Made by a program: the position numbers and the translations under genes
Source of the DNA: Corynebacterium nuruki S6-4
Lineage (GTDB): Bacteria; Actinomycetota; Actinomycetes; Mycobacteriales; Mycobacteriaceae
Direction of reading: 5' to 3'
Length of the DNA stretch: 64,000 bases
NCBI RefSeq assembly: GCF_007970465.1
Contig: NZ_CP042429.1
Span: 2,976,001 to 3,040,000, forward strand
The notes under the pieces: model-generated
The model's database searches: none
What the model was told of the DNA's origin: nothing
What the model saw: only the letters and a program-made list of their open reading frames with translations
In this document: positions 55,359 through 64,000 of the stretch, one piece after another
Layout of the letters: every line of letters starts with the position of its first letter
Position numbering within the stretch: the first letter of the stretch is position 1

Positions 55359-55739
55359 GTGGACAAGCCGACCGATGCTTTTCCCGGTCCGGTCTCTGAC
55401 GGGTCGTCCGCTGAGGATGTGATCCGGAACGGCCGGCTCGTTGTCGGGAACACCGATCCGGACGCGCTGGCACCCCACTCGGACCTCACCAGCGACTTCG
55501 ACGTCCTCTTCGAGGCGGTCGAGCAGGACTGGCAGGAGCAGGCGCTGTGCGCCCAGACCGATCCGGAGGCGTTCTTCCCGGAGAAGGGCGGATCGACCCG
55601 GGAGGCGAAGCGGATCTGCCGCGCATGCGGGGTCCGCGACGAGTGCCTCGAGTACGCACTCGAACATGATGAGCGGTTCGGGATCTGGGGCGGACTGTCC
55701 GAGCGCGAGCGTCGCCGCCTCAAGAAGCGGCTGGGGTAG
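55359..55739 (+). CDS. whcD: WhiB-family regulator (WhiB2/WhcD type)
   Basis: 126 residues. Four cluster-binding Cys at about 64, 87, 90 and 96 (C-x22-C-x2-C-x5-C), the GIWGG turn at 108-112 and a basic C-terminus RERRRLKKRLG for DNA contact. The GTG start follows AAAGGGGAG by five bases. By synteny it is the WhiB2/WhcD orthologue, which in corynebacteria acts with the sigma factor and WhiA in cell division control. The N-terminal ~55 residues are acidic and variable. Confidence 0.93.
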   Translation: MDKPTDAFPGPVSDGSSAEDVIRNGRLVVGNTDPDALAPHSDLTSDFDVLFEAVEQDWQEQALCAQTDPEAFFPEKGGSTREAKRICRACGVRDECLEYALEHDERFGIWGGLSERERRRLKKRLG

Positions 55740-55755
55740 CCGCCGGGACCGGACG

Positions 55756-56256
55756 TCAGTCCCAGAAGTCCCAGTCGAGACGGGGGTCGACCCGGTCCGG
55801 GGTGATGTTCAGGTAGGTCGACACCAGCCGGGCGAAGATGAACCGCAGCCACTGCTCGGTCTCCTCCGGGGTCTCCGCACGCTGCTCGACCGGACGGCGG
55901 AAGACGATGAGGCGGGGGCGGGTCGGGGTACCTTCCTCGTCGACACCTGCGGGAACCAGCCGTCCCAGCGGCACCGGACCGTCCGCGGCGACTTCGTCGG
56001 ACCACCGGGGGGCGGAGACCTCCAGCCGCATGCGGGGGACCGTGTCCACGGCGATGTCGAGGCCGTCGAGCTCGTCGCCGAACCGGTCGAGGACGTCCGC
56101 GTAGACGTCCAGGACAGCGCTGTCGAACTTCTCCGACCGGGTCTGCTGCCGGGGCAGCCGGGGCATGAGTACACCCCGCAGGCCGCGTCCCCTGGTGTCG
56201 CGCTGGATCGACCGTGCCGACCTGTCGTGACCGAAGCTCCCGGTGTGTCCGTCCAT
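55756..56256 (-). CDS. Metallopeptidase-family-like protein lacking HExxH
   Basis: 166 residues. By position between whcD and the DUF3499 gene it corresponds to the Rv3259-type zincin-like family. However no HExxH motif is present; the C-terminal helix reads QWLRFIFARLVSTYLNITPD where the zinc motif would be expected, so it is probably catalytically inactive. TAGAAT (56269-56264) ends seven bases before the ATG at 56256, favouring that start over ATG 56265. Function unknown. Confidence 0.72.
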   Translation of the reverse strand: MDGHTGSFGHDRSARSIQRDTRGRGLRGVLMPRLPRQQTRSEKFDSAVLDVYADVLDRFGDELDGLDIAVDTVPRMRLEVSAPRWSDEVAADGPVPLGRLVPAGVDEEGTPTRPRLIVFRRPVEQRAETPEETEQWLRFIFARLVSTYLNITPDRVDPRLDWDFWD

Positions 56257-56333
56257 GCCGGTCATTCTATCCCGGGGACACGGCACGGCCGGGTCACGAC
56301 AGGCGCGGGCGGCGATCCACTAGAGTAGGGCGG

Positions 56334-56810
56334 GTGACCGACTTCCGACTGTGTTCAAGACCCGGCTGTGGACGTCCGGCGGTGGCGACCCTGCGTTACA
56401 ACTACGGTGCCAGGGTGGCGACGGTGGGCTCCCTCGATGCTCAGAGTGACCCGCACAGCTGGGACCTGTGTTCCCGGCACCTCGGCCGGCTCTCCGTCCC
56501 CGAAGGATGGACGCTCGACCACGTCGACGGCGGTGTCAGCGAGGACTTCTCCGACGAGGAGATGCAGGTCCTCGCCGAGGCACTCGCCGCGGATGACGGT
56601 GACGGGCAGGCCGACGGACCGGGTCAACCGGGCCGGCCGGGCCGGACAGACACAACCGGACCGCGGAAGACCCCGGACCCCGTCGCATCGACGAGGGTGG
56701 TCCGCACCGCGGACCTGGAACAGCCGAGCGGACGCCACCCCTCCCGGCGCAACCTGCCGCGGCACACGCCGCCGCGTCACCTGCACGCCGTGCGCGACCT
56801 GCAGGAATGA
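56334..56810 (+). CDS. DUF3499 family protein
   Basis: 158 residues. N-terminal zinc-ribbon-like segment (RLCSRPGCGRPAVATLRYNY, with Cys near 7 and 12, and a later SWDLCSRHLGRLSVPEGW) typical of DUF3499 (Rv3258c-like). The C-terminal half is basic and disordered, ending RHLHAVRDLQE. TAGAGT (56321-56326) ends seven bases before the GTG, so the mRNA is probably leaderless. It lies between whcD and pmmA as in other mycolata. Confidence 0.88.
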   Translation: MTDFRLCSRPGCGRPAVATLRYNYGARVATVGSLDAQSDPHSWDLCSRHLGRLSVPEGWTLDHVDGGVSEDFSDEEMQVLAEALAADDGDGQADGPGQPGRPGRTDTTGPRKTPDPVASTRVVRTADLEQPSGRHPSRRNLPRHTPPRHLHAVRDLQE

Positions 56811-56871
56811 CCCGGTACATTCCTCACCCCACCCGATGTGAGTCACCCCGACCGTAAAGGAGCACCAGATC

Positions 56872-58263
56872 ATGACTTCCAGCGAGACGCCCCGGAAACC
56901 CCGGACCCGCGAGTCACTCGCCTCCGTCGTCAAGGCCTACGACGTCCGAGGCGTCGTCGGTGACGGCATCGACGCGGACCTCGTCCGCGACGCCGGGGCG
57001 GCCTTCGCCCACCTCATGCGGGGTGAAGGGGCGTCCGCGGTGGTCATCGGCCACGACATGCGGCCGAGCTCCCCGGACCTCGCGGCGGCGTTCGCCGAGG
57101 GGGTGCGTTCGCAGGGACTGGACAGCACCACGCTCGGGCTGACCTCCACCGACGAGCTGTACTTCGCCTCGGGCTCGCTCGACTGCCCCGGTGCGATGTT
57201 CACCGCCTCGCACAACCCGGCGAAGTACAACGGCATCAAGATGTGCCGTTCCGGCGCACGCCCGGTGGGGCAGGAGACCGGGCTGGCGGAGATCGTCGAC
57301 ATGCTCGTCGACGGCGTCCCCGCCTATGACGGGGCCGAGGGGAGCGCCTCGGAGAAGGACGTCCTCGACGACTACGCGACCTACCTGAAGAAGCTCGTGC
57401 CGCTGGACATCCGGCCGCTGACCGTGACCGTCGACGCGGGCAACGGGATGGGCGGCCTCAGCGCCCCGGCCGTGCTCGGCACCGAGCCGGCGCTCACGGT
57501 CGACCCGCTCTACTTCGAGCTCGACGGCACCTTCCCGAACCACGAGGCCAACCCGCTGGACCCGAAGAACCTCGTCGACCTGCAGAAGTACACCGTCGAG
57601 AAGAAGGCCGACATCGGCATCGCCTTCGACGGCGACGCCGACCGGTGCTTCATCGTCGACGAGCTCGGCGAAGCCGTGAGCCCCTCGGCGATCTGCGGCA
57701 TCATCGCCGAGCGCTATCTCGACCAGAACCCGGGCGCGACGATCATCCACAACCTCATCACCTCCAAGGCGGTGCCGGAGCTCATCCGCGAGAAGGGCGG
57801 CACGCCGGTCCGGACCCGGGTCGGCCACTCCTTCATCAAGGCGAGGATGGCCGAGGAGCACGCCGTGTTCGGTGGGGAGCACTCCGCCCACTACTACTTC
57901 TCGGACTTCTTCAACGCCGACTCCGGCATGCTCGCCGCGCTGCACGTGCTGGCGACCCTCGGTGGCCAGGACCTGCCGCTGTCGGAGCTCAAGAAGGCGT
58001 ACTCGCGCTACGAGGCCTCCGGGGAGATCAACTCCGAGGTCGCCGACCAGGCGGACCGTACCCGCGCCGTCGTCGAGGCCTTCGCCGCGGAGACCGAGTC
58101 CACCGATGACCTCGACGGTGTGACCGTCGAACTGTCCGACGGGTCGTGGTTCAACGTCCGAGCCTCCAACACCGAGCCGCTGCTGCGCCTCAACGTCGAG
58201 GCGAAGACCCACGAGCGGGTGCAGGAGATCGTCGACAAGGCCCTCGCGGTCATCCGTGGATGA
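56872..58263 (+). CDS. pmmA: Phosphomannomutase/phosphoglucomutase
   Basis: 463 residues. Converts mannose-6-P to mannose-1-P for ManC (may also act on glucose phosphates). Catalytic serine loop TASHNPAKYNGIKM, metal loop FDGDADRCFIVDE, sugar loop GGEHSAHYYFSDFF and phosphate loop RASNTEPLLRLNVEA. The ATG has AAAGGAG with a good spacer. manA starts 13 bases after the stop, making a manA-pmmA-manC pathway in neighbouring genes. Confidence 0.95.
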   Translation: MTSSETPRKPRTRESLASVVKAYDVRGVVGDGIDADLVRDAGAAFAHLMRGEGASAVVIGHDMRPSSPDLAAAFAEGVRSQGLDSTTLGLTSTDELYFASGSLDCPGAMFTASHNPAKYNGIKMCRSGARPVGQETGLAEIVDMLVDGVPAYDGAEGSASEKDVLDDYATYLKKLVPLDIRPLTVTVDAGNGMGGLSAPAVLGTEPALTVDPLYFELDGTFPNHEANPLDPKNLVDLQKYTVEKKADIGIAFDGDADRCFIVDELGEAVSPSAICGIIAERYLDQNPGATIIHNLITSKAVPELIREKGGTPVRTRVGHSFIKARMAEEHAVFGGEHSAHYYFSDFFNADSGMLAALHVLATLGGQDLPLSELKKAYSRYEASGEINSEVADQADRTRAVVEAFAAETESTDDLDGVTVELSDGSWFNVRASNTEPLLRLNVEAKTHERVQEIVDKALAVIRG

Positions 58264-58276
58264 CGGAGGACCGACT

Positions 58277-59485
58277 GTGACTGTAGCGACCGTGCACCGG
58301 GTGGAAGGGACTGTCCGTACCTACGCCTGGGGATCCCGCACCGCCCTGGCGGAGCTGACCGGACGACCACTGCCGACCGACCATCCCGAAGCGGAGATGT
58401 GGTTCGGCGCCCACCCCGCCGCCGCATGCCGGCTCGACGGCACGGACGGGTCCCTGGCGGACGCCATCGCGGCCGATCCCGACGGCCAGCTGGGTCCGCA
58501 CCGCGACGGCGACCGGCTGCCGTTCCTGCTGAAGTTGCTCGCCGCGGACCAGGCACTGAGCCTCCAGGCCCATCCGACGAAGGAACAGGCGGAGGAGGGC
58601 TTCGACCGGGAGAACCGGGAGGGCGTCCCGCTGACCGCCTCGAACCGCAACTACAAGGACGACAACCACAAGCCCGAGCTGCTTGTCGCGCTCACCCGGT
58701 TCGAGGCGCTCACCGGATTCCGGCCGCTGGAGCGGTCCCGCCGGCTCCTGGCGGTGCTCGATGTGCCGGAGCTGGCCCGCACCACCGCCGTCCTCGGCGG
58801 TGCCGATGCCGATGAAGACCTGCGTGCGCTGGTCACCACCTGGATCACTCTCCCGGAGAGCGCGAAGGCTCCGCTGGTCGATGCGGTGGCGGCGGCCTGC
58901 CGTGGTCTGCCCGCGCGTGCCGGGGCGGGGGACACGGCCGTCGAGGAATGGATGCTCGGCGCCGCGGAGGTGGCTGCCGGCCTGGCCGCACAGTATCCCG
59001 GCGATTCCGGGGTGCTGATCTCACTGCTGCTCAACCATGTCGTGCTGGAGCCGGGGGAGGCGGTGTTCCTCTCCGCCGGACAGCTGCACGCCTACCTGCA
59101 CGGTACCGGTGTGGAGATCATGGCGAACTCGGACAACGTCCTGCGCGGGGGACTGACCACGAAGCACGTGGACGTCCCCGAGCTCATGCGGGTCGTGGAC
59201 TTCAGCCAGTTGGCGGATCCGGTACGGCACGCGGACGCCACCGGCTTCTACGAGGTCCCGGTGCGGGACTTCACCCTGCGCCGCTGTGAGGAGGGCCGCG
59301 CCGTCGAGGTCAGCGGTCCGGCAGTCGTGCTGGCCACCCGGACGGGTGTGGAACTCGCCGGCGACGGGGTGGACGGCGGCGTCCCCGAAATCCTGCGGCC
59401 GGGACAGGCGGCGTGGGTTCCGGCGGCGTGTCCTCCGGTGTCGGTCACGGCGCTCGGTCAGGGGTTCATCGCGACGGCGGGATGA
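58277..59485 (+). CDS. manA: Mannose-6-phosphate isomerase
   Basis: Type I zinc isomerase, 402 residues, linking fructose-6-P to mannose-6-P. Motifs: RTYAWGSRTALAELTG, EMWFGAHP, LSLQAHPTKEQAEEGF and NYKDDNHKPELLVALT (zinc ligands), LSAGQLHAYLHGTGVEIMAN. The GTG at 58277 follows CGGAGGA by six bases; an upstream in-frame ATG at 58256 overlaps the pmmA end and is less likely. Confidence 0.94.
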   Translation: MTVATVHRVEGTVRTYAWGSRTALAELTGRPLPTDHPEAEMWFGAHPAAACRLDGTDGSLADAIAADPDGQLGPHRDGDRLPFLLKLLAADQALSLQAHPTKEQAEEGFDRENREGVPLTASNRNYKDDNHKPELLVALTRFEALTGFRPLERSRRLLAVLDVPELARTTAVLGGADADEDLRALVTTWITLPESAKAPLVDAVAAACRGLPARAGAGDTAVEEWMLGAAEVAAGLAAQYPGDSGVLISLLLNHVVLEPGEAVFLSAGQLHAYLHGTGVEIMANSDNVLRGGLTTKHVDVPELMRVVDFSQLADPVRHADATGFYEVPVRDFTLRRCEEGRAVEVSGPAVVLATRTGVELAGDGVDGGVPEILRPGQAAWVPAACPPVSVTALGQGFIATAG

Positions 59486-59565
59486 CGCCGGGCGTGACAG
59501 ACATGACCGGCGTGACCGGTTCGACCTGCACGGCCGACTGACCGGGGCAGATCCGTCCCGGGGGA

Positions 59566-60471
59566 TCAGCGCGCGGTGGTGGTGTCCGTGGTGCCGCCGG
59601 TCGTTGCCGCGCGGCTGCTCTGGCCGGGGAGCGGCCCGGTCCGGTGGCCCTGTGCCGCGGTGTCCGGTGCCCCCGTCGCCTCTGACGGCTCAGACGGCTC
59701 CGCCGGCTCCGATGGTTCGGCGGCGATGCCGGGTCGGGCGGGGCTGTCCGGGTTGTCGGGCTTGACGGGGTTGACGGGCTTGTCGGGCCGGGCAGATTCC
59801 GCCGGGGAGCTCGTTCCGCTGCCCGGGAGATCGGGCAGGTCCGGCAGGTCGGAGATGCCGGGCAGATCCGGGATCCCGATACCGTCGGAGGTGGGCGGCG
59901 TCGTCAGAGTGGTGGTTGTCGTCGGGCTGTCCGCGGTGTCCGACGGAGCCGGTGCATTCGCCGTGAGGGGACCGGGTGCCGTCTGTTCCGGTGATCCCGG
60001 GTTCACGTAGTGGCCGCCGTCCCAGGAGTTCGGCGGGAGGAAGGGGTCATCGGTGAGTGGTGCGTAACCGGTTGTCGGGACAGACTGGGGTGACGGATCC
60101 TGCCAGGGACGGTCCGCTCCCGGGGTGCCCTGGTTCTGGGGGCGGCCCTGGTCCTGCGACGGGCGGGAGGGGCGCGAGGTGGCCTCGCTGACCGTGGAGG
60201 TCACGTTGTGGCCGTTGGCGGCCTCGTTGACGTCCTGGTGTGACGGCTGCTTGTCGGGGCCGGCGGACTGCCAGGCGACGAGACCGACTCCGGCGGCGAT
60301 GACGAGGCCGACGGCGGCGAAGGCACCGACGAGCCGGTTGCCGCGCTGCGCTGCGCGGCGTTCGTCGGCGATGAGGGACTGGTGGTGTGCGGTGGTGCCC
60401 TCGTCGGCACCCCGTCCGGGCGTGGTGGACCCGTTGTCGGCGGGCGGCTCGGGGGTGATGTCGTAGTTCAT
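59566..60471 (-). CDS. Membrane-anchored low-complexity extracytoplasmic protein
   Basis: About 301 residues. Cytoplasmic N-terminus with charged segment (IADERRAAQRGNR), one membrane helix (about residues 48-68: LVGAFAAVGLVIAAGVGLVA), then a long Pro/Ser/Thr/Asp-rich exterior with repeats such as DLPGISDLPDLPDLPG and PAEPSEPSE. AAGGAGG precedes the ATG. Looks like a wall-spanning or surface-exposed protein; no domain recognised. It is the only minus-strand gene between manA and mtrA. Confidence 0.75.
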   Translation of the reverse strand: MNYDITPEPPADNGSTTPGRGADEGTTAHHQSLIADERRAAQRGNRLVGAFAAVGLVIAAGVGLVAWQSAGPDKQPSHQDVNEAANGHNVTSTVSEATSRPSRPSQDQGRPQNQGTPGADRPWQDPSPQSVPTTGYAPLTDDPFLPPNSWDGGHYVNPGSPEQTAPGPLTANAPAPSDTADSPTTTTTLTTPPTSDGIGIPDLPGISDLPDLPDLPGSGTSSPAESARPDKPVNPVKPDNPDSPARPGIAAEPSEPAEPSEPSEATGAPDTAAQGHRTGPLPGQSSRAATTGGTTDTTTAR

Positions 60472-60762
60472 GGTCGCCCTCCTTCCTGGCTTCCGGTGAT
60501 CACCGAGTATCACGAAATGGTCACGAAATTGCTTCTACCGTAGCACGGCATAAGTCCTAGATAAACCCCTTTCCGTGATCGCGTCGTGACCAGTTTGTGA
60601 CCTAAATTAGTGGCCCGCTACCGTATGGCGCACAGCACATTCCGCCCGGGCCGGGGGTCGACCGGCCGTCGGTACCTTCCGGACCCGACCCCGGCACGCC
60701 GTCTATTCTGGGGCGCAAGCGGCGGTGAGGGACCGCCGGACCCGGTTGAAAGGACCCGAGAG

Positions 60763-61134
60763 ATGAGCACCTGGGACGAGTCGGTCTTCACGGACGAGGC
60801 GGCCACGGACTTCCTCGATGAATGTGACGACCTCGAGCAGGCGGACTTCGTCGCCGCACTGGTGGACGCCACGACGGTGGCACTCAATCACGCCGGACGG
60901 GGCACGGCGGACTTCCGGACGGGGCTGTGTGCCGCGACAGTGGCGGCGATCTGGTCGGGTGCACCTTTCACCGCCGCCGATGCGGTGGACGCCCACCCGC
61001 ACATCCGCACCGGGATCGGGGAGTGCCCCGAAGAGCTCGAAGCGGTCGCGCTCCAGTTGCTGGACCGGGAGCTGGAGACGACGGGGGACGACGCGCCGGA
61101 CGGACTGGAGACGGCGGTCGAGGCACTGAGCTGA
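60763..61134 (+). CDS. DUF4259 family protein
   Basis: 123 residues, acidic, cytoplasmic. The N-terminus STWDESVFTDEAATDFLDEC matches the DUF4259 pattern; the rest is alpha-helical. The ATG at 60763 is preceded by AAGGA about ten bases upstream; a longer in-frame start at 60610 is unlikely because the extension is Arg/Pro-rich non-coding-type sequence. Function unknown. Confidence 0.8.
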   Translation: MSTWDESVFTDEAATDFLDECDDLEQADFVAALVDATTVALNHAGRGTADFRTGLCAATVAAIWSGAPFTAADAVDAHPHIRTGIGECPEELEAVALQLLDRELETTGDDAPDGLETAVEALS

Positions 61135-61314
61135 CAGCGGCCCGGCACCGGCCCCGGCCCCGGCACCGTGGTAGACGCCGGGGCCGACGGCGGCTGAGGC
61201 TGCCGGCCGTGTCCCGGACCCTGCTCGGCGGGTCACCTCGGCGAGCGCGCTAGGCTGTGGTGGAGAAAAAGTAGTCCCCGTACTACCCCGTCCCCCCGCT
61301 AGGAGCATTCACGC

Positions 61315-62820
<1,506 letters not shown>

Positions 62821-62832
62821 GATCCGGCGCGC

Positions 62833-63519
62833 ATGATCATCGCGTTCGAGGGCATCGACGGTGCCGGCAAGAACACCGTCGTCACGGCGCTGGAGAAGGA
62901 GCTCATCGCCCGGGAGGTCCCGGTCGCACGGCTCGCCTTCCCCCGCTACGAGGCCTCGGTCCACGCGCAGCTGGCGTCCGCCGCGCTGCACGGGGAGATG
63001 GGTGACCTCGTCGATTCCGCCTACGGCATGGCGACACTGTTCGCCCTGGACCGGGCCGAGGTCGCCGAGGACCTGGCGGGGTTCGACACGGACGGCTATG
63101 TCGTCCTGCTCGACCGCTGGGTCGCCTCGAACGCGGCGTACTCCGCGGCGCGGCTGCAGCAGAATCCGGTGACCGGCGACGTCGTCGGCTGGGTCGCCGC
63201 CCTCGAGTTCGACCAGCTCGGCGTCCCGTCACCGGATCTGCAGGTCCTCGTCGACGTCCCCGACCAGGTGGCCGCCGACCGGGTCTCGGACCGGGCCGTA
63301 CAGGACGCCACCCGGGAGCCGGACGTCTACGAGGCGGACAACGGGCTGCAGGTGCGGACGTTGACCGCCTACCGTGCCCTGGCTGACGCGCAGTGGAATT
63401 CCCCGTGGCTCGTGCTGGACAACAGCGGCGACCGGGGAGCCCTGGACGCGCAGCTCGCCGAACTCGCCGACGCCGTGGCGTCCGAGGGGTCGGAGGATCC
63501 CGCCGCCGACGGGCGGTAG
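62833..63519 (+). CDS. tmk: Thymidylate kinase
   Basis: 228 residues. P-loop FEGIDGAGKNTVV (Asn replaces the more common Ser/Thr after GK), DR motif LDRWVASNAAYSAARLQ and LVDVPDQVAADRVSDR. Converts dTMP to dTDP. Close spacing after sahH suggests co-transcription, and the sahH-tmk-mtrA order is conserved in mycobacteria and corynebacteria. Confidence 0.94.
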   Translation: MIIAFEGIDGAGKNTVVTALEKELIAREVPVARLAFPRYEASVHAQLASAALHGEMGDLVDSAYGMATLFALDRAEVAEDLAGFDTDGYVVLLDRWVASNAAYSAARLQQNPVTGDVVGWVAALEFDQLGVPSPDLQVLVDVPDQVAADRVSDRAVQDATREPDVYEADNGLQVRTLTAYRALADAQWNSPWLVLDNSGDRGALDAQLAELADAVASEGSEDPAADGR

Positions 63520-63607
63520 CCGGCACCTTCCCGGATGATGCCGGCGGGAGCGGCTGCGCCGGACCTGACAGTCCCTCAGACATCACTGATGTGACAGACT
63601 GGTGTCC

Positions 63608-64000
63608 ATGGCTGCCAAGATTCTCGTCGTCGACGACGACCCCGCGATCTCCGAGATGTTGACGATGGTCCTCCAGGGGGAGGGTTTCGACACGGTCGCG
63701 GTCGGCGACGGGGAACATGCCGTGACAGCGGCACGGGAGCAGCACCCCGACCTCATTCTCCTCGACCTCATGCTGCCGGGGATGAACGGCATCGACGCCT
63801 GCCGCGCCATCCGGGAGTTCTCGACGGTGCCCATCGTCATGCTCACGGCGCGGACCGACACGGTCGACGTCGTCCTCGGTCTCGAGAGCGGCGCGGACGA
63901 CTACGTGCCGAAGCCGTTCAAGCCGAAGGAGCTCGTGGCCCGGGTCCGCGCCCGGCTGCGCCGCACCCCGGAGGAGACTCCCGAGAGCGCCCGCATCGGG
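63608..64000 (+). CDS. mtrA: Response regulator MtrA (3' truncated)
   Basis: First 131 residues. Receiver domain with acidic pair Asp10/Asp11 in VVDDDPAIS, phospho-acceptor Asp53 (LILLDLMLPG) and Lys102 (YVPKPFKPKE). The sequence is MtrA-like and sits after tmk as in all mycolata; the winged-helix output domain and mtrB lie beyond the window. CAGACT seven bases before the ATG could be a weak -10. MtrAB controls osmoregulation and wall hydrolase genes. Confidence 0.95.
   Translation, partial: MAAKILVVDDDPAISEMLTMVLQGEGFDTVAVGDGEHAVTAAREQHPDLILLDLMLPGMNGIDACRAIREFSTVPIVMLTARTDTVDVVLGLESGADDYVPKPFKPKELVARVRARLRRTPEETPESARIG

Noticed and set aside
61135..61314. Possible SAH-type riboswitch before sahH
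   Set aside because: The leader has GC-rich inverted repeats and a CCTCGGCGAGCGCGC stretch, but I could not match the SAH riboswitch consensus order. A covariance-model search would decide.

Overview
The window comes from the chromosome of a GC-rich mycolic-acid actinobacterium, almost certainly a Corynebacterium. The main evidence is conserved gene order: accBC-sseA-maf-accE-accD-birA-purK-purE; a tus-type trehalose ABC transporter; lcpA-rmlD-wbbL-manC-whcD; and pmmA-manA-sahH-tmk-mtrA. No species is claimed. No rRNA, tRNA or CRISPR array was recognised.

Layout. 1-5.9 kb: end of upp, a polytopic membrane protein, a phosphohexomutase, purine nucleoside phosphorylase and a divergent M20 amidohydrolase. 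6-9.4 kb: DUF1707 protein, PucR-type regulator and FAD oxidoreductase. 9.7-16.3 kb: a large membrane-protein gene split by an ISL3-family element, an acyl-CoA ligase and glpK. 16.3-26.2 kb: acyl-CoA carboxylase genes, sseA, maf, birA, a PH-domain protein, purK, purE and a DUF218 protein. 26.7-33.4 kb: trehalose ABC transporter with a coupled 74-residue membrane protein, then a divergent two-component system. 33.4-44.3 kb: an accessory island. 44.4-64 kb: ABC exporter, TIGR03089 and VanZ proteins, NAD(P)HX repair enzyme, LCP ligase, rhamnose/mannose activation genes, WhiB regulator, sahH, tmk and the start of mtrA.

The island is the most unusual part. It begins with four genes on the plus strand, joined by a short gap and then GTGA overlaps: an MspA-type porin, a small secreted protein, a two-TM protein and a large secreted protein. 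The large protein has a GC-rich N-terminal part ending in an actinobacterial PIIADP-type boundary, then an AT-richer C-terminal part with two copies of a ~43-residue repeat and a glycine-rich tail. A C8 tract shifts the frame exactly at the boundary. Downstream lie several AT-rich small membrane or soluble genes, a decayed second copy of the porin, a glycine-rich C-terminal remnant and two more ISL3 elements with clean 8-bp duplications. This looks like a polymorphic-toxin/immunity locus partnered with an outer-membrane porin, possibly phase-variable. The functional reading is inference; the sequence relations are seen directly.

Expression signals. At least eleven genes have a TANNNT hexamer ending 6-8 nt before the start codon, which implies widespread leaderless transcription. 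I used this to choose several starts.
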